Shown here: positions 10,712-22,989 of the stretch, in pieces | Layout: the number at the start of each line of letters is the position of its first letter | Numbering within the stretch: position 1 is the stretch's first letter | Source of the DNA: Turnera subulata | Lineage: Eukaryota; Streptophyta; Magnoliopsida; Malpighiales; Passifloraceae | Reading direction: 5' to 3' | Assembly (NCBI GenBank): GCA_028386065.3 | Contig: JAKUCV010005631.1 | Coordinates: forward strand, 1-64,000 | Length of the DNA: 64,000 nucleotides | Notes under the pieces: generated by a model | Seen by the model: only the letters and a program-made list of their open reading frames with translations | Told to the model about the DNA's origin: nothing | Databases searched by the model: none | Made by a program: the position numbers and the translations under genes

Positions 10712-11702
10712 GTAAGTTTAAAAAGGGCCATAATTTTTCGTCCGGAACTCGTTTAGCCTCAAATTTTTTCCCACTTACTTATACGATAATGATCTAGACG
10801 ATACTGTCAATATCCACCATGGTCCCAAAAATTGAGAACATAGGGAGAAGCTCGTGTACTAACCCCAGGGAATATAGCCGTAAGTTTAAAAAGGGCCATA
10901 ACTTTTAGTCCGGAACTCGTTTAGCCTCAAATTTTTTTCCAACCTACTTATAGGATCAAGTTCTAGAAAATACTATCAATATCCACTATGGTCCCAAAAA
11001 TTGAGAACATAGGGAGAAGCTCGTGTACTAATGGCTAGGGAATATAGCTGTAAGTTTAAACAGGGCCATAACTTTTCGTGTGGAACTTGTTTAGCCTCAA
11101 ATTTTCTACCTCTTTCTTATATGATCAAGATCTAGATAATACCATCAATATCTACTATGGACCAAAAAATTGAGAACATAGGGAAAAGCTCGCATACTAA
11201 CCCCTAGGGAATTTAGCCGTAAGGTTAAAAAGGCTATACCTTTTCGTCCCGAAGTTGTTTAGCCTCAATTTTTTTTCCCCTAAGTTATATGATCAGGATC
11301 TAGATACAAATATCAATATCCTCCACGGTCCTTAAATTTGAGAACAGAGGGAGAGGCTCGTGTACTAACCCCTAGGGAATATAACCGTAAGTTTAAAAGG
11401 GCCACAACTTTTCGTCCGGAACTTGTTTACCCTCAAATTTTCTTCCTCTTTCTTATATGATCATGATCTAGATAATACTATCAATTTCTACTATGGTCCC
11501 AAAAATTGAAAACATAGGGAGAAGCTCGTGTACTAACCCCTAGGGAATATAGCCGTAAGTTTAAAAAGGGCCATAACTTTTCGTCCGGAACTCGTTTAGC
11601 CCCAAATTTTCTCCCACTTATATGACCATGGTCTAGATAATACTATCAACATCCACCATGGTCCGAAAAATTGAGAACACAGGGAGAAGCTCGTATACTT
11701 AC

Positions 11703-11860
11703 CAGTGTTATCAAACCAGGACCGGCCCGGACGGTCGAACCCTGTTAACCGTGACCCAGCTATGTCTTTGGGTTTCTGACCTCTTTGTTAATTTCCAGTT
11801 GAACCGCGGTTCGGCCAGTACTTACAAGGGACAACCGCAAACTGGAGGCGCGACCGGTTC
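11703..11860. mobile_element. hAT-like MITE, right end deleted (copy in block A)
   Basis: It begins CAGTGTTATCAAACC and is nearly identical to 22061-22218, but stops at CCGGTTC and goes straight into satellite TTATATGATC. The last 28 bases, including the right terminal repeat, are gone. It is GC-rich compared with the satellite around it. Open frames through it are composite by-products. Confidence 0.7.
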
Positions 11861-14788
11861 TTATATGATCATGATCTAGATAATACTATCAATATCCACT
11901 ATGGTCCCAAACATTGAGAACATAGGGAGAAGCTCGTGTACTAACCCCTATGGAATATAGCCGTAAGTTTGAAAAGGGCCATAACTTTTCGTCCGGAACT
12001 CGTTTAGCCTCAAATTTTTTTCCCTCTTACTTATATGATCTTGCTCTAGATAATACTATCAATATCCACTGTGGTCCCAAAAATTGAGAACATAGGGAGA
12101 AGCTCGTGTACAGACCGCTAGGGAATTTAGCCGTAAGTTTAAAAAGGGCCATAACTTTACGTCCGTAATTTGTTTAGCCTCAATTTTTTTGCTCTCAGTT
12201 ATATGATCACGATCTAGATAATACTATCAATATCGATTATGGTCTTAAAAATTGAGAACATAGGGAGAAGCTCGTGCACTATCCCCTAGTGAATGTAGCC
12301 TAAAGTTTAAAACGGGCCATAACTTTTCGCCCGGAACTCGTTTAGCCTCAATTTTTTTTCCCGACAGTTATATGATCATGATGTACATAATACTATCAAT
12401 ATCCACTATGGTCCCAAAAATTGAGAGCATAGGGAGAAGCTCGTGCACTAACCCCTAGGGAATATAGCCGCAAGTTTAAAACGGGCCATAACTTTTCGTC
12501 CGGAACTCGTTTAGCCTCAAATTTTTTCCACTTACTTATATGATCATGATCTAGATAATACTATCAATGTGCACTATGGTCCTGAAAATTGAGAATATAA
12601 GGAGAAGCTCGTGTACTAACCCCTAGGGAATATAGCCGTAAGATTCAAAAGGGCCATAACTTTTCCTCCGGAACTTGTTTAGCCTCAAATTTTCTTCCTC
12701 TTTCTTATATGATCATGATCTAAATAATACTATCAATATCTACTATGGTCCCAGAAATTGAGAACATAGGGAAAAGCTCGTGTACTAACCCCTAGGGAAT
12801 TTAGCCATAAGTTTAAAAAGGGCCATAACTTTTCGTCCGGAACTTGTTTAGCCACAAATTTTCTTCCTCTTTCTTATATAATCATGATCTAGACAATACT
12901 ATAAATATCTACTGTGGTCCCAAAAATTGAGACCATAGGAAAAAGCTCGTGTACTAACCCCTAGGGAATTTAGCCGTAAGTTTAAAAAGGGCCGTAACTT
13001 TACGTCCGGAATTCGTTTAGCCTCAATTTTTTTCCCCTCAGTTATATGATCATGATCTAGATAATACTATCAATATCCAATATGGTTCCAAAAATTGAGA
13101 ACATAGGGAGAAGCTCGTGCACTAACCCCTAGTGAATGTAGCCGAAAGTTTAAAACGGCCCATAAATTTTCGTCCGGAAGTCGTTTAGCCTCAATTTTTT
13201 TTCCCCACAATTATATGATCATGATGTAGATAATACTATCAATATCCACTATGGTCCAAAAATTCAAAAACATAGGCAGATGCTCGTGCACTAACCCCTA
13301 GGGAATATAGCCGTAAGTTTAAAAAGGGCCATAACTTTTCGTCCGGAACTTGTTTAGCCTCAATTTTTTTCCCTCAGTTTTATGATCATGATATAGACAA
13401 TAATATCAATATTCAGTATGGTCCAAAAAATTGAGAACATAGGGAGAAACTCGTGTACTAACCCCTAGGGAATATATCCGCTGGTTTAAAACGGGCTATA
13501 ACTTTTCGTCCGGAACTCATTTAGCCTCAAATTTTATCCCACTTACTTATATAATCACGATCTAGATAATATTATCAATATCCACTATGGTCCCACTAAT
13601 TGAGAACATAGGAATAAGCTCGTGTACTAACCCCTAGGGAATATAGCCGTAAGTTTAAAAAGGGCCACAACTTTTCGTCCAAAACATGTTTAGCCTTAAA
13701 TTTTCTTCCTCTTTCTTGTATGATCATGATCTAGACAATACTATCAATATCCTCTATGGTCCCAAAAATTGAGAACATAGGGAAAAGCTCGTGCACTAAC
13801 CCCTAGGGAATATAGCCGTAAGTTTAAAAAGGGCCATAACTTTTCGTCCGGAACTCGTTTAGCCTCAATTTTTTTCCCTTCGGTTATATGATCATGATCT
13901 AGATAATACTTTCAATATCCACTATGGTACCAAAAATTGAGAACTTTGGGAGAAGCTCGTGCACTAACGCCTAGGGAATATAGCCATAAGTTTAAAAACG
14001 GTCATAACTTTTCGTTCGGAACTTGTTTAGCCTCAATTTTTTTTTCTTTCTTATATGATCATGATCTAGATAACACTATCAATATCTACTATGGTCCCAA
14101 AAATTGAGAACATAGGGAAAAGCTCGTGTACTAACCCCTAGGGAATTTAGCCGTAAGTATAAAGAGGGCCATAATTTTACGTCCGGAAGTCGTCTAGCCT
14201 CAATTTTTTTTCCCTCAATTATATGATCAAGATCTAGTTAATACTGTCAATACCAAATATGGTCCCAAAAATTGAGAACATTGGGAGAAGCTCGTGCACT
14301 AACCCCTAGGGAATATAGCCGCAAGGTTAAAACGGGCCATAACTTTTCGTCCGAAACTCGTTTAGCCTCAAATTTTTTCCCACTTACTTATATGGTCATG
14401 ATCTAGGTAATACTATCAATATCCACTTTGGTCCCAAAAATTCAGAACATAGGGAGAAGCTCGTGTACTAACCCCTAAGGAATATAGCCGTAAGTTTGAA
14501 AAGGGTCATAACTTTTCTTGCGGAACTTGTTTAGCCTCAAATTTTCTTCCTCTTTCTTATATGACCATGATCTAGATAATGTTACCAATATCTACTGTGG
14601 TCCCAAAAATTGAAAACATAGGGAAAAGCTCGTATACTAACCCCTAGGGAATTTAGCCGTAAGGTTAAAAAGGGCTAGAACTTTTCGTCCGAAACTCGCT
14701 TAGCTTCAAATTTTTTTGTCTCTTATATGATCATGTTCTAGATAATACTATAAATATCCACTATGGTACCAAAAATTGAAAACATAAG

Positions 14789-14953
14789 TGTCTCGCCCCA
14801 AGTAGTCGATTGGCCCAAAATAACCTCCAAAGTTGGACCGAAACTATGTGGCCCAAAAGCATAAGCTTGAGGTTATTTGGTAGCGAAGTACTTGGTGCAT
14901 ATATACCCATGACCTCTCTCACTTACCTCCGATGTGGGACTTGGGTTATCACA
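14789..14953 (-). mobile_element. TRIM-like solo LTR (block A copy)
   Basis: On the minus strand the 165-bp insert starts TGTGATAACCCAAGTCCCAC, continues ATCGGAGG, has a TATA-like GGGTATATATGC, and ends GGGGCGAGACA: TG...CA termini. The CCCACATCGG motif near the start is characteristic of plant TRIM/SMART-type LTRs. Flanks are ataag (14784-14788) and atagg (14954-14958), 5-bp target repeats with one change; the satellite consensus there is ATAGG. No internal region or second LTR is present, so it is a solo LTR. A short open frame across it is not a gene. Confidence 0.7.
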
Positions 14954-17639
14954 ATAGGGAGAAGCTCGTGTACCAACCCCAAGGGAATATAGCCGTAAGT
15001 TTAAAAAGGGCCATAACTTTCCGTCCGGAAGTCGTTCAGCCTCAATTTTTTTTTCCCTCAGTTATATGATCATGATCTAGATAATACTATCAACATCAAC
15101 TATTGTCCCAAAAATTGAGAACATAGGGAGAAGCTCGTGCACTAACCCCTAGGGAACATAGCCGCAAGTTTAAAACGGGCCATAACATTTCGTCCGAAAC
15201 TTGTTTAGCCTCAAATTTTTTCCCACTTACTTATATGATCATGATATAGGTAATACTATCAATATCCAGTATGGTCCCAAAAACTGAGAACATAGGGAGA
15301 AGCTCGTGTACCGCTAGGGAATATAGCTGTAAGTTTAAAAAGGGCCATAACTTTTCTTGCAGAACTTGTTTAGCCTCAAATTTTCATCCTCTTTCTTATA
15401 TGATCATGATATAGATAATACTATCAATATCTACTGTGGATACTATCAATATCTACTGTGGATCCAAAAATTGAGAACATAGGGAAAAGCTCGTATAGTA
15501 ACCCCTAGGGAATTTAGCCGTAAGGTTAAAAAGGCTATACCTTTTTGTCCGGAACTTGTTTAGCCTCAAATTTTTTTCCCCTAAGTTATATGATCATGAT
15601 CTAGATAATACTATCAATATCCACTATGGTCACAAAAATTGAGAACATAGGGAGAAGCTCGTGTACTAAGCCCTACGCAATATATCCGCAAGTTTAAAAC
15701 GGGCCATAACTTTTCGTCCGGAACTCGTTTAGCCTCAAATTTTTTCCCACTTGCTTATATGATCATGATCTAGACAATAATGTTAATGTCCACTGTGGTC
15801 CCACAAATTGAGAATATAGTTATAAGCTCGTGTACTAACCCCTAGGGAATATAGCCGTAAGTTTAAAAAGGGCCATAACTTTCCGTTCGGAACTTGTTTA
15901 GCCTCAAATTTTCTTCCTCTTTCCGATATGATCATGATATATATAATACTAACAATATCGTCTATGGTCCCAAAAATTGAGAACATAGGGAAAAAGCTCG
16001 TGCACTAACCCTTATGGAATATTGCCGAAAGTTTAAAATGGGCCATAACTTTTCGTCCGGAAGTCGTTTAGCCTCAATCTTTTTTCCCCTCAGTTATATG
16101 ATCATGATCTAGATAATACTATAATTATTCACTATGGTCCAAAAAATTGAGAACATAGGGAGAAGCTCGTGCACTAACCCCTAGGGAATATAGCCGCAAG
16201 TATAAAACGGGCCATAACGTTTCGTCTGAAACTCGTTTAGCCTCAAAGTTTTTCCCACTTACTTATATGATCATGATCTAGGTAATACTATCAACATCCG
16301 CTATGGTCACAAAAATTGAGAACGTAGGGAGAAGCTCGTGTACTAACCGCTAGGGAATATAACCGTAAGTTTAAAAAGGGCCATAAATTTTCGTGCGGAA
16401 CTTGTTTAGCCTCAAATTTTTTTCCACTTTCGTATATGATCATGATCTAGATAGTACTATAAATATCTAATGTGGACCGAAAAATTTAGAACATAGGGAA
16501 AAGCTCGTATACTAACCCCTAGGGAATTTAGCCGTAAGGTTAAAAAGGTTATACCTTTTCGTCCGGAACTTGTTTAGCCTCAAATTTTTTCCCCCTAAGT
16601 TAGATGATCATGATCTAGATAATACTATCAATATCCACTGTGGTCCCAAAAATCGAGAACATAGGGAGAAGCTCGTGTACTAACCCCTACGGAATATAGC
16701 CGTAAGTTTAAAAATGGCCATAACTTTTCGTCCAGAACTGGTTTAGCCTCAAATTTTTTCCCACTTACTTATATGATCATGATCTAGGAAGTACTATCAA
16801 TATTCACTACGGTCGCAAAAATTGAGAACATAGGGTGAAGCTCGTGTACTAATCCCTTGGGAATATAGCCCTAAGTTTAAAAAGGGCCATATTTTTTCGT
16901 TCGGAACTCGTTTAGCCTCAAATGTTTTCCAACTTACCTATATGATCAGGATCTAGTTAATAATATCAATATCCTCTATGGTCCCTAAATTTGAGAACAG
17001 AGGGAGAAGCTCGTGTACTAACCCCTAGGGAATATAACCGTAAGTGTAAAAAGGGCCATAACTTTTCGTCCGGAACTTGTTTAGCCTCAAATTTTCTTCC
17101 TCTTTCTTATATGATCATGATCTTGATAGTACTATCAATTTCTACTATGGTCCTAAAAATTGAAAACATAGGGAGAACTTCGTGTACTAACCCCTAGGGA
17201 ATATAGCCGTAAGTTTATGAAGGGCCATAACTTTTCGTCCGGAACTCGTTTAGCCTCAAATTTTTTCCCACTTACTTATATGATCATTATCTAGATAATG
17301 CTATCAATATCCACTATGGTCCCTAAAATTGAGAACATAGGGAGAAGCTCGTGCACTAACCCCTAGGGAATATAGCCGTAAGTTTAAAAAGGGCTATACC
17401 TTTTTGTTCGGAACGTGTTTAGCCTCAAATTTTTTCCACCTATATGTTCATGATCTGGATAATACTGTCAATATCCACTATGGTCCCAAAAATTTAGAAC
17501 ATAGGGAGAAGCTCGTGTACTAACCCCTAGGGAATATAGCCGTAAGTTTAAAAAGGGACATAACTTTACGTCCGGAAGTCCTTTAGCCTCAATTTTTTTC
17601 CCCTCAGTTATATGATCTTGTTCTAGACAATACTATCAA

Positions 17640-20185
17640 TGTGATACCCCGGGTACACTTAGGTACCTAGGGGGAGTACTTATTTGATGAGAGCCGGGTG
17701 TTACTTGTCCTTCGAGGACATTCTACTTAGTTGGGTCGTGTATTCGGTATCTTGTGCGTGATGCTCATATTTCATGTGTACATGATACTATGGGTTTTGG
17801 ATCAGTAACATGTGCTAGTAGTGGATTGAGGATAATGGTGCACATAGGCTTGGCCTAGTGTGCGCAAACGGGTTCATGGTGACCCGAAGGCATGGATGAT
17901 CTATTTAGCGGATACCGAGTGCTCGACTTGATTAATCAGTCAATAAGTGATGGATTATGTTTGTAATATATTAATTAGGTGCAATCAGTGCATTGGAGGC
18001 ACAATTTCACAAGGGAGATACCCGTTGGCTCGAGTTGGCACGAAATAGTGCACAACGGGGGCACCGGGGTGTCCGTCGGTGTACAATTGGACCCGATGAT
18101 GTGTAAACTCGTGACTGGCCAAACCGACCAATCAGAATGAGACGTGTGGCTCGGGAATAAGCTGCTGGTGGTTTTGGTGTGCAAGCTAGTAGGTTGAGTG
18201 TCATGGTTCAATTGGTAGGAAAACAAGCACGAGGTGGCACGTGCTTGTGCAAGTGGCAGCACTTAGGCAAGAGGTGGCAAGTGGGAGCTTACTCACCTAC
18301 TTTCCTATGCTTTAAGGGGGTGAAGCAGGCAGCTCTTACTCATTTTGTTCCAGATGCAGTTCTTGTAGAGAGAGAGAGGGGAAAGAGAGGAAAAGGAGAG
18401 AGGTAGAGAGGTGAGGCTATGGTGGTTCTGCTCTCGGGCAGAATGACCCTTGCCCACGAAAAGTAGGATTACGGCCAAAATACAGGTTGGAATTGAGTGA
18501 AACCAAAGCCACAAGTTAGATAACTTCCATAGAGTTAATTGGGAATCGGTTTGGTGGATTTTGGAGCTGAACTGAGAGAGTTATGTACGCTCAAAGTTCA
18601 CTCTTTGGCAGCAGACCTGCTGCAGGAACCCGAGTTGGTGTAGGAGCCATATCTGGACCTACGGAGCTCGGATTTGGGTGTTCTTGGTTGCTATAGAAAG
18701 ATAAGAGGCAGTTATACAACTCGTATGTTGAGGACCGATGCTGGTTCTGTTTTTAAGGATTCTATATTTCGGGTTGAAGTTCCTGCTTGTCCAGGGTAGC
18801 TTCTGCCTGAATTGGGAAAAGATAAGTGTTGTGTAGTAGGGTTCTATTTGACATGGTTTGGTTGTTGTGGTCTGATTGTTATGTGTATTTGTAGGTGTTT
18901 ACAGGGCACTAAGGACCAATACACCTAATGGTTCCAAAGGAAGGGAATTGGCCTAGGGATGCCTAGGTGATGGTAAGTAAATGGGTTTATGCGGGTAGTG
19001 ATTGCTAGTGCACCCTTTGTTGGGCGGAAGGCCATTATGCATGCTGATTGTGTGTCATTATGTGTGTGATTTACTTGCTGACCAGTGCTGGATATTGTTG
19101 TTTAATACGGCTTTTGTTGGTCAATTGTGCATAATTGCGGTGCATTGTGAGTTGTGGGTGCATGTTGATTGTGTTGTATGCTTGTGGCATACTTGCTGCC
19201 TTTGTTGGCTTGGTTGCATTGCACTTGTTGTGCTAATGATTGGCATGTGATTGCCTTGTTGTGATTGTGGTACCACTAGCCAGTTGGTTGAGGTGCACTG
19301 GTTGCATGGGTAGTGCTTGCGAGGCTTGCACGTACCATGAGATGGTGGGCACTTGTAGTAAACTTGTGCGCCACGAGATATTGGCACTGGGTGCCTTTTA
19401 CAGGTTGTTGAACCTTGCGGAGGATATTGCCCGCTTGGTCTATTACAGGTGTGACACGATGTCCGCCATGAGCTGTGTGAGTTGTGGTAGCAAGTCACGC
19501 GCACTTCCCGTGACTTCTCGGTTATGCCTCGTACGTGGGGCTATGGGCTAAGGAGTAACACCTGTATATGCTACCAAACTACATAGGCTGCCTTGGGGCG
19601 CATGATACCCTAGCTGGTCGGGGGGGAGTGAGACCAGTACGTGTCGGGGACACAATGGATTGTTCCGTGGCGTGAGTACCCGGTATTGTGCATTATTGTG
19701 TGCTGCATGACTGTGTGTTGCTCATGCCGAGCTCTGTGTGCAGTTGTAGTTGCTTTCTTGCATTGTCTGTTTACTTGCTGAGTTTTATACTCACCCCCCA
19801 TATTTTCCCGCTTGCCTTGCAGGTGCGAGAACGAGTGTATGGGCAGTAGGTCGATGGGTATAGCCAAGTCGGTTTCCTTCATTGTTTAATTGTGTTAAAA
19901 CACTAAAGAGGTTATGTCTTGAATTAAGAGTTAATGCCCTTGTAACAAGAATTTTATAACATTAGTGGATATGGCTTAATAAATGAGTTTTATACAGTTA
20001 GTATCTTTTGTTTCCTTTGCTATGTTGATTTTGCTTCCGTTCACGCTGCGCGTTATACTTGGTTAGTATCCCACTAGTAAAGGCGACTAGCTTCTGTGAG
20101 AACGAGTATAGCCCTTGGGGTGCCATGTGGCACGATGTAGGTGCGCATGGTGCTTGGCCGGTCATGCTTAGGCGGGGGAGTGACA
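17640..20185. mobile_element. Large solo LTR, 2546 bp (block A copy)
   Basis: The insert is bounded by TGTGATACCCC and GGGGGAGTGACA, imperfect inverted ends of TG...CA type. It is flanked by an exact 5-bp target duplication ATCAA (17635-17639 and 20186-20190) inside a satellite monomer. These are LTR-retrotransposon hallmarks. No gag or pol sequence is present, so it is read as a solo LTR left by LTR-LTR recombination. The length and TGTGAYACCCC start fit Ty3/gypsy chromoviruses of the Tekay/Del kind, but I cannot confirm the lineage. A GA-rich tract lies at 18366-18415 and AATAAA at about 19979. Strand is not decided. Open frames of 70-130 codons inside overlap on both strands and look non-coding. 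Confidence 0.7.
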
Positions 20186-22060
20186 ATCAATATCCACTAT
20201 GGTCCCAAAAATTGAGAACATAGGGAGAAGCTCGTGCACTAACCCTTAGGGAATATAGCCGCAAGTTTAAAACGGGCCATAACTTTTCGTCCGGAACTCG
20301 TTAAGCCTCAAATTTTTTTCCTACTTACTTATATGATCAAGATCTAGAAAATACTATCACTGTCCACTATGGTCCCAAAATTTGAGAACAAAGGGAGAAG
20401 CTCGTGTACGTAAGTTTAAAAAGGGCCATAACTTTTCGTCCGGAACTTTTTTTCCCTCACAGTTTCTTCCTCTTTCTTATATGATCATGATCTAGATAAT
20501 ACTATCAATATTTACTATGGTCCCAAAAATTGAGAACATAGGGAAAAGCTCGTGTACTAACCCCTAGGGAATTTAGCCATAAGTTTAAAAAGGGCCAAAC
20601 CTTTCGTCCGAAACTTGTTTAGCCCCAAATTTTTTCCCACTTACTTATATGATCATGGCCTAGGTATTACTATCAATATCCATTTTGGTCCCAAAAATTG
20701 AGAACATAGGGAGAAGCTCGTGTACAAACCCTTAGGGAATATTGCCGTAAGTTTAAAAAGGGCCATAACTTTTCATCTAGAACTTGTTTAGCCTCAAATT
20801 TTCTTCATTTTTCTTGTATGATCATGATCTAGATAATACTATAAATATCTACTATGGTACCAAAAATTGAGAACATAGGGAAAAGCTCGTGTACTAACCC
20901 CTAGGGAATTTAGCCGTAAGGTTGAAAAGGGCTAGAACTTTTCGTCCGGAACTCGTTTAGCTTCAAATTTTTTCCCATTTATATGATCATGATCTAGATA
21001 ATACTATCAATATCCACTATGGTCCCAAAAATTTAGAACATGGGGAGAAGCTCGTGTACTAACCCCTAGCTGTAAGTTTAAAAAGGGCCATAATTTTTCG
21101 TCCGGAACTCGTTTAGCCTCAAATTTTTCCCACTTACTTATATGATAATGATCTAGACGATACTGTCAATATCCACTATGGTCCCAAAAATTGAGAACAT
21201 AGGGAGAAGCTCGTGTACTAACCCCAGGGAATATAGCCGTAAGTTTAAAAAGGGCCATAACTTTTAGTCCGGAACTCGTTTAGCCTCAAATTTTTTTCCA
21301 ACCTACTTATAGGATCAAGTTCTAGAAAATAATATCAATATCCACTATGGTCCCAAAAATTGAGAACATAGGGAGAAGCTCGTGTACTAATCGCTAGGGA
21401 ATATAGCTGTAAGTTTAAACAGGGCCATAACTTTTCGTGTGGAACTTGTTTAGCCTCAAATTTTCTTCCTCTTTCTTATATGATCATGATCTAGATAATA
21501 CCATCAATATCTACTGTGGACCAAAAAATTGAGAACATAGGGAAAAGCCCGTATACTAACCCCGAGGGAATTTAGCCGTAAGGTTAAAAAGGCTATACCT
21601 TTTCGTCCCGAAGTTGTTTAGCCTCAATTTTTTTTCCCCTAAGTTATATGATCAGGATCTAGATACAAATATCAATATCCTCCACGGTCCTTAAATTTGA
21701 GAACAGAGGGAGAGGCTCATGTACTAACCCCTAGGGAATATAACCGTAAGTTTAAAAGGGCCACAACTTTTCGTCCGGAACTTGTTTACCCTCAAATTTT
21801 CTTTCTCTTTCTTATATGATCATGATCTAGATAATACTATCAATTTCTACTATGGTCCCAAAAATTGAAAACATAGGGAGAAGCTCGTGTACTAACCCCT
21901 AGGGAATATAGCCGTAAGTTTAAAAAGGGCCAAACTTTTCGTCCGGAACTCGTTTAGCCCCAAATTTTCTCCCACTTATATGATCATGGTCTAGATAATA
22001 CTATCAACATCCACCATGGTCCGAAAAATTGAGAACACAGGGAGAAGCTCGTATACTTAC

Positions 22061-22246
22061 CAGTGTTATCAAACCAGGACCGGCCCGGACGGTCGAACCC
22101 TGTTATCCGTGACCCAGCTATGTCTTTGGGTTTCTGACCTCTTTGTTAATTTCCAGTTGAACCGCGGTTCGGCCAGTACTTACATGGGACAACCACAAAC
22201 TGGAGGCGCGACCGGTTCAACCTCCGGTCTGGGTTTAATATCATTG
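22061..22246. mobile_element. hAT-like MITE, complete (copy in block B)
   Basis: The ends read inward as CAGTGTTATCAAACC and CAATGATATTAAACC, imperfect terminal inverted repeats. The flanking 8-bp satellite segments atacttac (22053-22060) and gtactaac (22247-22254) agree at 6 of 8 positions, fitting an old hAT target duplication. The 186-bp element has no transposase and is rich in CCGG/GGTTC motifs. It reveals what is missing from the truncated copy at 11703. Confidence 0.7.
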
Positions 22247-22989
22247 GTACTAACCCCTAGGGAATATAGCCGAAAGTTTAAAAAGGGCCATAATTTTTCG
22301 TCCGGAACTCGTTTAACCTTAAATTTTTTCCCACTTGCTTACACGATCATGATCTAGATAGTGCTATCAATGTCCACTACGGTCCCAAAAAATGAGAACG
22401 TAGGGAGAAGCTCGTGCACTAACCCCTAGGGAATATAGCAGTAACTTTAAAATGGGCTATACCTTTTCGTTCGGAACGTGTTTAGCCACAAATTTTTTCC
22501 CACCTACATGATCATGATCTAGATAATATTGTCAATATCCACTATGGTCCCAAAAATTTAGAACATAGGGAGAAGCTCGTGTACTAACCCCTAGGGAATA
22601 CAGCCGTAAGTTTAAAAAGGGCCATAACTTTACGTCCGGCAGTCCTTTAGCCTCAATTTTTCCCCCTCAGTTATATGATCGTAATGTAGATAGTACTATC
22701 AATATCCACTATGGTCCCAAAAATTGAGAACATAGGGAGAAGCTTGTGCACTAACCCCTAAGGAATATAGCCGCAAGTTTAAAACGGGCCATAACTTTTC
22801 GTCCGGAACTCGTTTAGCCTCAAATTTTTTCCCACTTACTTATATGATCATGATCTAGATAATACTATCAATGTCCACTATGGTCCCGAAAATTGAGAAC
22901 ATAGGGAGAAGCTTGTGCACTAACCCCTAGGGAATATAGCCGCAAGTTTAAAACGGGCCATAACTTTTCGTCCGGAACTCGTTTAGCCT

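Larger units (their letters stand above)
10712..21070 (+). repeat. Superblock A of a tandem segmental duplication
   Basis: A run of mixed-type satellite monomers with three transposon insertions that matches 21071-33915 in order and detail. Landmarks are the hAT MITE (11703), the TRIM-like solo LTR (14789) and the 2.5-kb solo LTR (17640), each inside the same monomer position as in block B. The distance from the MITE break (11861) to the large LTR is 5779 bp here and 5778 bp in B. A small doubling of TACTATCAATATCTACTG near 15420-15457 is shared by B. The junction with B at about 21069 lacks GGAATATAG from the monomer. Confidence 0.85.

Noticed and set aside
17975..19882. Open frames of 70-127 codons inside the large solo LTR, also in the second copy at 30807-32728
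   Set aside because: They overlap on both strands, are Cys/His/Thr-rich by composition, and lie within a non-coding LTR with clear ends and target duplication.
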